Shown: positions 1 through 8,100 of the stretch, piece by piece
Layout: each line of letters begins with the position of its first letter
Position numbering within the stretch: position 1 is the stretch's first letter
Source of the DNA: Candidatus Accumulibacter phosphatis
GTDB lineage: Bacteria; Pseudomonadota; Gammaproteobacteria; Burkholderiales; Rhodocyclaceae
Length of the DNA: 64,000 nucleotides
Assembly: GCF_012939955.1 (NCBI RefSeq)
Contig: NZ_SPMY01000016.1
Coordinates: forward strand, 43,584-107,583
Direction: 5' to 3'
Translations under genes and position numbers: made by a program
The notes under the pieces: model-generated
Told to the model about the DNA's origin: nothing
Databases searched by the model: none
What the model saw: only the letters and a program-made list of their open reading frames with translations

Positions 1-625
1 ATAAACGAGGTCCGTGCCGCCGGTGCTGGCGGTGGCGTTGCTCTCGCTGACGATGTCGCCGCTATCGCGAACATAGTAGTAGTCGTTGCCGTCGCCGCCG
101 AGCATGGTGTCGTTACCGCTGCCGCCGTCGAGGGTGTCGTTGCCGGCATAGCCTTCGAGGCGGTTGGCACCGCTGTTGCCGGTGAGCTTGTCGGCATGGT
201 TGCTGCCGCGCAGGTGCTCGATCGCCGTCAGGGTGTCGGTGCCCGAGCCGCCGGTGGCTTGCGCCGCGGTCGTGGCAAGGCTGACGATGACGCCGGTCGT
301 GCCGCCGACGCCGTAGTAGTAGCTGACGGTGTCGCTGCCAGCACCACCGTCGATGACGTTGTTGCCGGCGCCGGCGTAGAGGAAGTTGTTGAGGCTGTTG
401 CCGCTGAGGTTGGCGGCGGTGCTGGTGACGATCCGGCCGTTCTCGACGTTGGCACCGAGGGTGTAGCTGCTGAGGTAGCTATAAACGAGGTCCGTGCCGC
501 CGGTGCTGGCGGTGGCGTTGCTCTCGCTGACGATGTCGCCGCTATCGCGAACATAGTAGTAGTCATTGCCGTCGCCACCGAGCATGGTGTCGTTGCCGGT
601 GCCGCCGTCCAAGGTGTTGTTCGCG
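1..625 (-). repeat. 480-bp tandem repeat inside the RTX region
   Basis: The DNA from position 1 and from position 481 is identical for the first 84 bases and remains nearly identical for about 140 bases. The period of 480 bp equals 160 codons, so a whole block of RTX repeats plus linker is duplicated in frame. The full number of copies is unknown because the gene leaves the window. Confidence 0.85.
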
Positions 626-1629
626 CTGTTGCCAATCAGGGTATCGTCGCCGGCTCCGCCGATGGCTTTCTCGATGGTCACGCCAAAAGCGATCGCCAGG
701 TTGTCCGTACCATCGTAGGTTGCCGGCGGACCAGAAGCGCCGGCAGGAAGCGGATCTGAATTGATGGCAATGTCCGAAAAGCAACCTGCCCGCAAATCGA
801 TTCTGCACGCATCGGTAAAATTGGCAACCGACACCGTGTCTGTTCCTCCGGCATCCCAGATGGTCATCAAGAACGGCGAGCCAGGGGTAAAGGTGTATAC
901 ATCATCGCCGGCGTTATAGCTGGTATTCGCGCCGTACAGGTGCTGGATGGCGGCGATATCGTAAAGCATCGGGGTTTGCGGCGTAATCGGGAAATACGAC
1001 CAGCTAAACGAGCCGCCGCCGTGATCCACGACCTCGCGAAACAGCGCGTGCGGATGATCGGTGTAGGACATCAGCGTGTATTGTTCGGAGTCTTCAGCCG
1101 TTGCTAGAACGGGCGTGCCTTCAAAGGGATGTTTGAGTCCCAGAGCGTGGCCAATCTCGTGCAGCAAGGCCGAAAACTGGCCGCTCCCGACCGACCAGTC
1201 ATCCGCCGCGCGTGCCGCGTTGACCCAGATGTCGCCAGCCGCGGGCCAGAATGCGTTCGGGTAGCTGGACCAGCCCCACCACGCTGCAATTGCCGGGGTT
1301 TGAGTATAGGCAAAGCGAATATCTCCGACGTCGCTCTGGGTCTCGGTGGTTTCCACGAAGCGCAGGTCGGCGACGTTCGCCCATTGCTGCAAAGCCTGCC
1401 GCGCGGCTGCCTGGTGATCACTCCCGAAACCAGACGCAGTGTCCGGTTCGTCCTGGCTTGAGTAAGCGCTCGCCCAGACAGCGTCGCCGTTTGCGTAGGG
1501 AAAGCTGTAGGCGATGGTCGCGCCGGTCCCGGCGCCCCCCCACTTGATGCCGGCCGCAAGCGCATCAATCGCCACCGATCCCGACAGAGGCACAGGCGTC
1601 ACGGTCATGCTCGACAAGGGGCTGGTCAT
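1..1629 (-). CDS. Serralysin-like M10 metalloprotease with RTX repeats (3' end outside window)
   Basis: Secreted zinc protease of the serralysin (M10) type, partial: it starts at the ATG at 1629 and runs off the left edge after 543 codons. The zinc site HEIGHALGLKHP is encoded near 1123-1160 and the Met-turn LMSYTD near 1065-1085. Behind the catalytic domain lie glycine- and aspartate-rich RTX nonapeptides (GGDGND, GGTGND) expected to bind calcium and to guide type I secretion. No N-terminal signal peptide is visible, as usual for this export route; the secretion signal would be at the missing C-terminus. The C-terminal part contains a 480-bp duplicated block. The protein is extracellular by inference. 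Strong open frame, clear motifs. Confidence 0.88.
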   Translation of the reverse strand, partial: MTSPLSSMTVTPVPLSGSVAIDALAAGIKWGGAGTGATIAYSFPYANGDAVWASAYSSQDEPDTASGFGSDHQAAARQALQQWANVADLRFVETTETQSDVGDIRFAYTQTPAIAAWWGWSSYPNAFWPAAGDIWVNAARAADDWSVGSGQFSALLHEIGHALGLKHPFEGTPVLATAEDSEQYTLMSYTDHPHALFREVVDHGGGSFSWSYFPITPQTPMLYDIAAIQHLYGANTSYNAGDDVYTFTPGSPFLMTIWDAGGTDTVSVANFTDACRIDLRAGCFSDIAINSDPLPAGASGPPATYDGTDNLAIAFGVTIEKAIGGAGDDTLIGNSANNTLDGGTGNDTMLGGDGNDYYYVRDSGDIVSESNATASTGGTDLVYSYLSSYTLGANVENGRIVTSTAANLSGNSLNNFLYAGAGNNVIDGGAGSDTVSYYYGVGGTTGVIVSLATTAAQATGGSGTDTLTAIEHLRGSNHADKLTGNSGANRLEGYAGNDTLDGGSGNDTMLGGDGNDYYYVRDSGDIVSESNATASTGGTDLVY

Positions 1630-1779
1630 AAGGTATTTCCCACAAGGTGTGCCTGCATTTTACCGTATTGCGTTCGGCTACCGGTCGGCCAAAGCCAAGG
1701 GAAAATCGCAAAAGCCAAGCGACCTTCGTAGCCGCCCTTGCGGTGAGCAGCGAGTCACTTACGCGACGTTCTCATTACT

Positions 1780-1900
1780 GTGAAAGTCGCGCATGCGACT
1801 CACGAAACTCCCTTCGCCCCTTGCGGGAGAAGGGCCGGGGGAAGAGGGGGGCGGTCATGACTTTCATGATCCGGGGTGTTTCGCCATGTCATGACCGTTA
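1780..1900 (-). repeat. REP-like multi-hairpin element, copy 1
   Basis: About 121 bp, related to copies at 7922-8043 and 16569-16689 and inverted relative to them. Read on the minus strand it starts with TAACGGTCATGAC, then an inverted match GTCATGACCG, then a hairpin of the type CCTTCTCCC/GGGAGAAGG (weaker here), and ends with a small GTCGC/GCGAC stem. Its first three bases are the stop codon of the MFS gene at 1898. Probably an extragenic repeat acting at transcript ends. Confidence 0.8.
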
Positions 1901-3082
1901 GCGCATGCGGCGCACAACCACCGCGACCACACACCACAGGGCTACCGGCAACCAGTCGAGCACCTGCGCCCCGGCAGCGGCAGCACCGCCGGAAGCGGCC
2001 AGCCCGATGCGTGAAAAAGCCGCCACCGCCAGTGTCGCCATCAAGGCGCCGGTATGGCGGCCGGTGTGCATGGGATTGCCGCTCTCGGCGGCCAGACCGA
2101 TGGAAGCGCAGAGGATGGCGGCCCAGAAGATCCCGGCGACAAACTGACTCAGCAGCAAGGCCGCCAGCGAGACGGCAAGCGCCGTGCCGGCCAGGGCCAG
2201 CGCACCGAGCGGACAGGCCACCCGCAGCACCTGCAGCGGGCCACGCGCACGCACCAGGCGGCCGACACCGAGCAGACCGAAGCTGAAGCCGATCCAGAAG
2301 ACCGGCATCAGCCACGGCAGCAGCGCCGGGTCCGCCAGCCGCTTGAACTGCACCGCCGAGTTGAGCACCGAGTGCACCTGCTGGCCGAAGGCGAGCAACA
2401 AGGCGAGCAGCAGCAGGAAGGCCCACGAGGCCTTTGCCCCACCGGCCGCTGTCTGTAAGGCCTCTGCCGCGGCCAGCGTCGGCGCTGCCGCCGGCAAGCG
2501 CCGCTCGACATAGACCAGAGCCAGCGCGGAAGCAGCCACTGCCAGGGCGCTGAGCAGGAACGGCAGCGCCGGATCCACCCCCTTGAGAACGATCGCCAGG
2601 TAAGGTGCCAGTGCCGACGCCAGCGCCAGCCCAAGCAACTGGATGCCCGCCAGGCGCGGCAGCGTCGCCCGCCCCGCGTAGCGCGAAAGCAGCACGTACG
2701 GCGGCGCCCGCAGGGCCGACGAGGTCGCCACCCAGACGCTGATGGCCAACAGGAAGAAGATCGGCGTTGCGGCCAGCCAGGGCATCAGCAGCATCGCCAG
2801 CGCCGAAATCGCCGACAGCAGCACCAGCAGCGGCCCGATCCTGCGCAGCGCCGCACGCGCCCGATCGACGGCCACCCCCATCCACCAGTCGGCCAGCGCA
2901 AAGATCAACTGGTCAGCGGCAATGATCCACGGCAGATAGCGCTTGTCGATACCGCCGCGCGCCAGCAATTCGGGAAGAAAAATGACATAGACCACCCAAC
3001 TCAGCGCAAAGAAAAACTCCACTCCTGCCAAGAACCAGGCAGCGCGGGTGTCGCCAAGGGGGGATGAGGCAGTCATGCGCAT
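1898..3082 (-). CDS. MFS transporter
   Basis: Integral inner-membrane protein of 394 residues made of about 12 hydrophobic segments separated by short basic loops, the pattern of the major facilitator superfamily. The first segment (about residues 16-36) and the loop after segment 2 (DWWMGVAVDRARAALRR) match the usual MFS organisation in which a D-R rich cytoplasmic loop follows helix 2. Substrate cannot be deduced. ATG start at 3082 with a second ATG two codons later; no strong Shine-Dalgarno is seen for either. The stop codon lies inside REP-like copy 1. Confidence 0.8.
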   Translation of the reverse strand: MRMTASSPLGDTRAAWFLAGVEFFFALSWVVYVIFLPELLARGGIDKRYLPWIIAADQLIFALADWWMGVAVDRARAALRRIGPLLVLLSAISALAMLLMPWLAATPIFFLLAISVWVATSSALRAPPYVLLSRYAGRATLPRLAGIQLLGLALASALAPYLAIVLKGVDPALPFLLSALAVAASALALVYVERRLPAAAPTLAAAEALQTAAGGAKASWAFLLLLALLLAFGQQVHSVLNSAVQFKRLADPALLPWLMPVFWIGFSFGLLGVGRLVRARGPLQVLRVACPLGALALAGTALAVSLAALLLSQFVAGIFWAAILCASIGLAAESGNPMHTGRHTGALMATLAVAAFSRIGLAASGGAAAAGAQVLDWLPVALWCVVAVVVRRMR

Positions 3083-3241
3083 AATCGTGGCATGAAAATC
3101 CGCGTCGCGAAACGTCGTTTTTGCTTCTCACAGCAGATCAGCACTTACGGCGATTGAGCACTCGGCCACCTGCTCGCCTGGCCCCAGACCTTTTCTCTCG
3201 ACGCCAGCCGCGTAGGCGCTGCCCTGCCCGGCCCCGTCGCC

Positions 3242-3454
3242 TCAGCGCTGGCGCAAGGGGTCAAGCAATCCGGAGAGGCCGTTGTGGTCGAGCTCGTGCA
3301 TCAGCGCCAGGAGCTGGCCGAGCTTGCCCGGTGGGAATCCTTCGCGGGCGAACCAGTTCAGGTAATTGCCCGGCAGGTCGGCGATCAAACGGCCCTTGTA
3401 CTTGCCGTAGGGCATGCTCCAGGTGAGCAGCAGTTGCAGGTCGTCGGGATTCAC
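3242..3454 (-). CDS. DUF3820 family protein
   Basis: Small protein of 70 residues with the core MPYGKYKGRLIADLP followed by YLNWFAREGFPPGKLG, typical of the DUF3820 family (some members were named quorum-sensing-regulated virulence factor; the biochemical role is unknown). I chose GTG at 3454 because family members begin close to the NPxDL residues that follow it; a TTG at 3505 would give 87 residues and overlap the end of pepD by four bases. It lies directly downstream of pepD on the same strand and is probably cotranscribed. Confidence 0.7.
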   Translation of the reverse strand: MNPDDLQLLLTWSMPYGKYKGRLIADLPGNYLNWFAREGFPPGKLGQLLALMHELDHNGLSGLLDPLRQR

Positions 3455-3501
3455 TTGCCGCTCAGCGCATTGACTCGTCGCGTCGTCGCGTCGTCGCGTT
3501 G

Positions 3502-5049
3502 TCAAGCCATCGACTCGGCGACGCGGACGCGCAGCAAGTCATCGCTCGCATCGCTCGCATCGCTCGCGGCGCCGGCGCCGACAGCCGCCAGAATCGCCGT
3601 CAGGAGTTGCCAGGCGCGTCCGACCGATTCGATCTCGACACGCTCACCCGGCGCGTGCGCGCCGCGGATGGTCGGCCCGAAGGAAACCATGTCCAGACCC
3701 GGGTAGCGAGCGGCGATGAGACCACACTCGAGACCGGCGTGAATCACCTGCACCGTCGATTCAGCGCCGAATTGCCGCCAGTAGACCGACTGGCACAACG
3801 CGAGCAGGGGCGAAGCCGGATTTGGCGTCCAGCCCGGATAGTGGCCGGCTTTTTCGGCGGCCGTTCCCGACAGGGCGAAAAGCGCCACGATCTCGTCAGC
3901 GAGGGCGCTGCTGCCGCTCTCGATCAGCGAGCGGACCATGAAATTGCAGCCGCCGCGGCTCGGCGTGATGGCCACCATGCCGAGATTGTTCGAGGTCTCG
4001 ACCACGCCCTCGACGCTCAAACTGCGGCGGCGCACTCCGTGCGGCGCGGCAGCGAGCGACGCCAGCCAGATGAATTGATCGCCTGGAGACATCACTTCCT
4101 CAACCGAGGCCGCGGTGAAGTCAATTTCCAGCGCCTCGTCGACGCCCCGCAATTCCTCGCGCAGCAAGGACTGCCACGCCACTAGGCTGGCTGCCAGGGC
4201 ATCGCCATCGCGGACCGGCACGGCCAGCGTCGCCGAGGCTTCCCTGGGCAGGGCATTGCGGGCCGACCCCCCATTCAGTTCCGCCAGGCGAAGCGGAAAG
4301 CGGCTCTCCAGATCACGCAGCACGCGCACCAGCAGTTTGATGGCGTTGCCGCGCTCGGCGTCGATATCGATACCCGAATGTCCACCGCGCAGGCCGCGCA
4401 AATCGATGCGCCAAGCCGTGAAACCGGCTGGCAGAGCTTCCGCGCGACCATCGCGGTGCACATTGACGTCCAACCCGCCGGCGCAGCCGAGATAGAACTC
4501 GCCCCACTCCTCGGTATCCAGGTTGAGCAGCAGCCGACCCTGCAGCAAGCCGCCCTGCAGACCGTGCGCGCCACCCATGCCAGCTTCCTCGTCGACGGTC
4601 AGCAGCGCTTCGAGCGGCCCATGCGTCAGCGAGTCATCCGCGAAGGCGGCCAGGATCAGGGCCACGCCAATGCCGTTGTCGGCTCCCAGCGTCGTCTCCT
4701 CGGCCAGCAGCCAGCCATCGCGGCACAGCGGTTGAATCGGATCGCGGGAGAAATCGTGCGCGCTGCCGGTATTCTTCTCGCAGACCATATCCAGGTGCGC
4801 CTGCAGAACGACGCCCGGCGCCTCTTCCATGCCGCGGCTGGCCGCTTTGCGGAGCAGGAGGTTGCCGGCCGCATCGACCGTCGCCGACAGCCCCCTGGCC
4901 AGCGCCCAGTTCTGAATCTCGTCGCGCAAGCCCCCTTCCGCTTTCGACTGGCGCGGAATACGGCACAGCGCGGAAAAATGCGCCCAGACGGCGGCCGGCT
5001 CGAGGGTGGAGAAAACGGGGTCGATACGTCCAGGGAAGCTGTTGTTCAT
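3502..5049 (-). CDS. pepD: Aminoacyl-histidine dipeptidase (PepD, M20 family)
   Basis: Cytosolic metallo-dipeptidase of 515 residues that cleaves Xaa-His dipeptides such as carnosine. The metal-binding signature is visible: LQAHLDMVCEK (first His/Asp), GADNGIGVA (bridging Asp), VDEEAGMGGA (catalytic Glu pair) and a C-terminal HAGLECG. Length fits the PepD family (about 485) with a slightly longer C-terminus made of repeated SDA codons (short DNA repeat near 3541-3572). ATG at 5049 chosen because the open frame upstream to 5235 lacks family similarity. Followed on the same strand by the DUF3820 gene. Confidence 0.88.
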   Translation of the reverse strand: MNNSFPGRIDPVFSTLEPAAVWAHFSALCRIPRQSKAEGGLRDEIQNWALARGLSATVDAAGNLLLRKAASRGMEEAPGVVLQAHLDMVCEKNTGSAHDFSRDPIQPLCRDGWLLAEETTLGADNGIGVALILAAFADDSLTHGPLEALLTVDEEAGMGGAHGLQGGLLQGRLLLNLDTEEWGEFYLGCAGGLDVNVHRDGRAEALPAGFTAWRIDLRGLRGGHSGIDIDAERGNAIKLLVRVLRDLESRFPLRLAELNGGSARNALPREASATLAVPVRDGDALAASLVAWQSLLREELRGVDEALEIDFTAASVEEVMSPGDQFIWLASLAAAPHGVRRRSLSVEGVVETSNNLGMVAITPSRGGCNFMVRSLIESGSSALADEIVALFALSGTAAEKAGHYPGWTPNPASPLLALCQSVYWRQFGAESTVQVIHAGLECGLIAARYPGLDMVSFGPTIRGAHAPGERVEIESVGRAWQLLTAILAAVGAGAASDASDASDDLLRVRVAESMA

Positions 5050-5246
5050 GGCGGATGAGCGCGTCTTGGCGCCAGGAAATGTGTGGCGTGCAGGATACGC
5101 GCTCCTGGCCTGCGCTTCCAGATGCCTGAAGCCTGATTCTTGCCTGCGGATTCGCGTCCGCGTCCTGCCCGAAGCTCGCTGCTCAAGGACGCCCCCTTGC
5201 CGAAGCCTTAGAATTGGCGAACAACAACGCCCCACAGGAGCCCGGA

Positions 5247-5915
5247 TTGGAGCACAGCACGCCGAATCGAGATCAGCACAAGCAGGCCACGGTCATCCTG
5301 GTGCACGGCCTGTGGACGCCGGCCGCCGTTTTCGCTCTGCACAGCCATTGGCTCAAGCGCCACGCTTACCGCACGCGACGTTTCGGCTACCCCAGCGTGC
5401 GCGCGACGCTGACGCAGAACGCGCAGGCGCTAAAGACCTTTGTCGCGGCAACGACCGCCAGCGAGATCCACCTCGTCGGCCACAGCATGGGTGGCCTGAT
5501 CATCCTCGACCTCCTCGCGCAAGCACCCGACCCACGCCTGCGCCGGGCGGTCTTTCTCGGCACACCCAGCCTCGACAGTCACTGCGCGCGCCGGCTGGCC
5601 AGGATGGCCGGAATGCCAACACTGCTTGGCCGCTCGATCATGGAATGGTTGTCGCGGCCAACGGCGACCAGCGTCTTGCCGCAGTCATCGATCCCGATCG
5701 GCGTGCTTGCCGGCACGCGCAGCGTCGGCCTGGGGCGCATCGTGCCCAGCCTGCCACAGCCCAATGATGGCGTCGTCAGCGTGGCGGAAACGCGCCTGCC
5801 CGGTGCCGCCGACTTCATCACCCTGCCGGTCGCACACTCGGAAATGCTCGCCTCACGTGCCTGTGCGGCACAGATCGTTTCTTTTCTGGAGACGGGTCGC
5901 TTTCGGCATGATTGA
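5247..5915 (+). CDS. Lipase-like alpha/beta hydrolase
   Basis: Alpha/beta hydrolase of 222 residues. The N-terminal strand VILVHGLWTP carries the oxyanion-type HG motif, and the nucleophile elbow is GHSMGG; a late His occurs in LPVAHSEML. Substrate unknown; probably an esterase, lipase or acylhydrolase in the cytoplasm, since no signal peptide is present. I chose TTG at 5247 because GGAG at 5237-5240 sits six bases upstream; TTG at 5214 is in frame but has no ribosome site. Its last 8 bases overlap the following lipoprotein gene, so the two are an operon. Confidence 0.75.
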   Translation: MEHSTPNRDQHKQATVILVHGLWTPAAVFALHSHWLKRHAYRTRRFGYPSVRATLTQNAQALKTFVAATTASEIHLVGHSMGGLIILDLLAQAPDPRLRRAVFLGTPSLDSHCARRLARMAGMPTLLGRSIMEWLSRPTATSVLPQSSIPIGVLAGTRSVGLGRIVPSLPQPNDGVVSVAETRLPGAADFITLPVAHSEMLASRACAAQIVSFLETGRFRHD

Positions 5916-7068
5916 CCGACGGCTTGGAAACACGGTCTTGCTGCCATTGCTGGCCGCCTTGCTGCTTGGCTGCGGCAACGCCGGCTACTACGCGCAGGCG
6001 GTCGGCGGACACCTGGCCGTGATGCGTGCCACGACACCGATCGACGCGCTGTTGCACGACCCGGCCGACGATCCGCGCCTGAAAAGCCGCTTGCAGGAGG
6101 CGCAAGAGATACGCGACTTCGCCAGCCGCGAACTGGCACTGCCCGAGAACGGCAGCTATCGCAACTACGCCGACCTCGGTCGCCCCTACGTGGTATGGAA
6201 CGTCTTCGCCGCACCCGAACTGTCGCTGCAGGCCAAGACCTGGTGCCTGTGGATGGTCGGCTGCGTCAGTTACCGCGGCTACTACGAGCAGCACGCAGCG
6301 GAAGAGCTCGCCGCCGAGCTGCGCGAGCAGGGTTACGACACCTATGTCGCCGGCGTCCCGGCCTACTCCACGCTCGGCTATTTCGACGACCCGCTGCTGA
6401 ACACTTTCCTGCGCTTCGGCACGCCGGAAGTGGCACGCATCGTCTTTCACGAACTGGCCCACCAGCAGCTCTTCGTAAAGGACGATTCACTGTTCAACGA
6501 ATCCTTCGCCACCGCCGTGGAAAACGAAGGCATGCGCCGCTGGCTGGCGGCAAACGCAGCCCCCGAGCAGCGCGCTGTCTTCGAGACGCAGCGGGCACGC
6601 AAGGCGGCCTTGGCGGCGTTGATGCGGGCGTATCGCGAAAAGTTTCGCGTGCTCTATGAGGCTGACGGTGCTGACAGCACTCGCCCGACCGTCGAGCAGC
6701 GCGCGGCCAAGGCGGCGCTGTTCGACGACCTGCGGCGCGACTACGCCGAACTGAAGACCAGCTGGGGCGGCTACGCCGGCTATGACCGGTTCTTTGCCGA
6801 CGACCTGAACAACGCCAAACTGGTATCGCTCGCCCTCTACAACGAGTTGGTGCCGGCCTTCGAGGTCCTGCTCGCGCAGCAGGATTACGATCTGCCGCAG
6901 TTCTACCAACGCGTCGCCGAGCTGGCAGCGCTCGACAAGGCGGCTCGACGTGAAGCGCTGATGCAGCTCCTGCCGGCAGCCAATGAAGCCAGGCAGGCAC
7001 AAGGCCGAGTAACGGTCATCGTTCCCGCCACAAAAGGCATCAGCAGAGGCAAGAGCGCTGCGCAGTGA
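5908..7068 (+). CDS. Putative aminopeptidase lipoprotein (DUF2265/PF10023 type)
   Basis: Protein of 386 residues with a lipoprotein signal: positive start, hydrophobic stretch and lipobox LLLGCG at about residues 16-21, so it is probably anchored in the outer or inner membrane facing the periplasm. The zinc-peptidase motif HELAHQQ followed by NESFATAVENEG matches the predicted aminopeptidase family PF10023. Later sequence is rich in Ala, Arg and Tyr helices as in the family. The ATG at 5908 overlaps the end of the hydrolase gene by 8 bases. Proteolytic activity is inferred from the family. Confidence 0.8.
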   Translation: MIDRRLGNTVLLPLLAALLLGCGNAGYYAQAVGGHLAVMRATTPIDALLHDPADDPRLKSRLQEAQEIRDFASRELALPENGSYRNYADLGRPYVVWNVFAAPELSLQAKTWCLWMVGCVSYRGYYEQHAAEELAAELREQGYDTYVAGVPAYSTLGYFDDPLLNTFLRFGTPEVARIVFHELAHQQLFVKDDSLFNESFATAVENEGMRRWLAANAAPEQRAVFETQRARKAALAALMRAYREKFRVLYEADGADSTRPTVEQRAAKAALFDDLRRDYAELKTSWGGYAGYDRFFADDLNNAKLVSLALYNELVPAFEVLLAQQDYDLPQFYQRVAELAALDKAARREALMQLLPAANEARQAQGRVTVIVPATKGISRGKSAAQ

Positions 7069-7188
7069 ATAGAGCATTGATCCGCGGCAGTCCTCGGCGC
7101 GACCTCCCTTGCCACCGTTACACGCAACAGGCGAGCCTTTCGGAGTGGCGCGACCGAGGCAGAGGCTTCCCGATAGCCAGACAGGGTG

Positions 7189-7208
7189 CTATCCTCTTAA
7201 GCGGATAG
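7189..7208. promoter_or_regulatory. Inverted repeat upstream of the toxin-antitoxin operon (candidate operator)
   Basis: CTATCC, 8-bp spacer TCTTAAGC, GGATAG: a perfect 6-bp inverted repeat 25 bp before the antitoxin ATG. Ribbon-helix-helix antitoxins usually repress their own operon through such palindromes, so this is the best candidate site. Inference from position and symmetry only. Confidence 0.5.
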
Positions 7209-7232
7209 ATGCTTATACACGGATGAGAGCCA

Positions 7233-7505
7233 ATGGCCAACGAAGACACTACGCGGCTAACCGTTACCTTCTCGCGAGAAACGGACCTCGCCTTACGGGC
7301 TTTCCTCGGGGCTCAGGGAATGCGCAAGGGCGACCTTTCCAAGTTCATCGAGGACGCAGTGCGCTGGCGAATGTTCGACCAGGCGGTTCAAGGCATGAAA
7401 GCTCGCAACGCTGATATCGACCCTGACGACCTGCAAGCAGCGATTGACGAGGCCTGCGCCACAGTACGCGAAGAAATGTGGCCGACCCCAGTGAAGGATT
7501 CGTAG
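7233..7505 (+). CDS. Ribbon-helix-helix antitoxin
   Basis: Protein of 90 residues. The N-terminus TTRLTVTFSRETDLAL is a typical RHH beta strand plus helix A, followed by MRKGDLSKFIEDAVRWRM as helix B, the DNA-binding fold of CopG/Arc antitoxins. The acidic C-terminal half is expected to bind and neutralise the PIN toxin encoded next. GAGAG lies just upstream of the ATG. The toxin gene starts five bases after this stop, an operon arrangement usual for type II toxin-antitoxin pairs. An inverted repeat at 7189-7208 may be its operator. Confidence 0.82.
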   Translation: MANEDTTRLTVTFSRETDLALRAFLGAQGMRKGDLSKFIEDAVRWRMFDQAVQGMKARNADIDPDDLQAAIDEACATVREEMWPTPVKDS

Positions 7506-7510
7506 TTGGA

Positions 7511-7924
7511 ATGCGCTTGATTCTCGACACCAACATACTTATCGCAGCACTGATCACGCGCGGTACGCCACCCGATCAGCTGTATAAGGCATGGCGGGAC
7601 GGCCAGTTCACCCTTATTACCTCAGAGCTGCAAATCGAAGAAATCCGCCGCGTCACGCGTCGCGACGGAATCCGCTTCCGAATTCACCCTGCAGAGGCAG
7701 GCCGATTGGTCAACGATCTCCGCCGCTTGGCAGTGACCGTCGAGAACCTGCCGACCATAGACATTTCACCAGACCCCTACGACAATTTTCTATTGGCGAT
7801 GGCCCAGGCAGGACAAGTCGACGTTCTGGTTACCGGTGACAAGCGAGACCTACTCGCCCTCTCACGCCATCAGCGGACGCACATCCTGACCGCACGCGAG
7901 GCTCTTGTTTTTCTGAAGAGCTAA
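7511..7924 (+). CDS. PIN-domain toxin (RNase)
   Basis: PIN-domain protein of 137 residues, predicted metal-dependent endoribonuclease toxin (COG1569-like). Acidic residues expected in the active site are visible: LDTNILIAAL (first Asp), an ELQIEEI helix, DPYDNFLLAMA, and VTGDKRDLLAL near the C-terminus. I took ATG at 7511 since the 11 preceding in-frame codons overlap the antitoxin end and precede the conserved MRLILDTN start. Its stop codon TAA is the first three bases of REP-like copy 2. Toxicity is inferred from the family and operon. Confidence 0.82.
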   Translation: MRLILDTNILIAALITRGTPPDQLYKAWRDGQFTLITSELQIEEIRRVTRRDGIRFRIHPAEAGRLVNDLRRLAVTVENLPTIDISPDPYDNFLLAMAQAGQVDVLVTGDKRDLLALSRHQRTHILTAREALVFLKS

Positions 7925-8043
7925 CGGTCATGACATGTCGAGACACCCCTGATGATGAAAGCCATGACCGTTTTCCCTCTTCCCCTGACCCTTCTCCCGC
8001 GAGGGGAGAAGGGAGTTTCGTAAGTCGCATTCGCGACTTTCAC
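7922..8043 (+). repeat. REP-like multi-hairpin element, copy 2
   Basis: Best preserved copy. ACGGTCATGAC at 7924-7934 is mirrored by GCCATGACCGT about 33 bases later; CCCTTCTCCC, loop GCGA, then GGGGAGAAGGG forms a strong hairpin around 7987-8011; a GTCGC-ATTC-GCGAC mini hairpin closes the element near 8024-8037. The TAA at its start ends the PIN toxin gene. Confidence 0.82.
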
Positions 8044-8100
8044 ATCAAACGGTGCAAAATGGCCGATTGCACTCATTCGGCATGTTTTTACAACAGCCCT

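Noticed and set aside
1..625. Direct repeats that could suggest a CRISPR array
   Set aside because: Only two units at a 480-bp interval, in frame within a protein; no short regular spacers. No other array-like pattern was noticed in the window.
196..759. Long plus-strand open frame of 187 codons
   Set aside because: Antisense shadow of the RTX protease; its Ala/Val-rich repeats only mirror the Gly/Asp RTX repeats of the real minus-strand frame.
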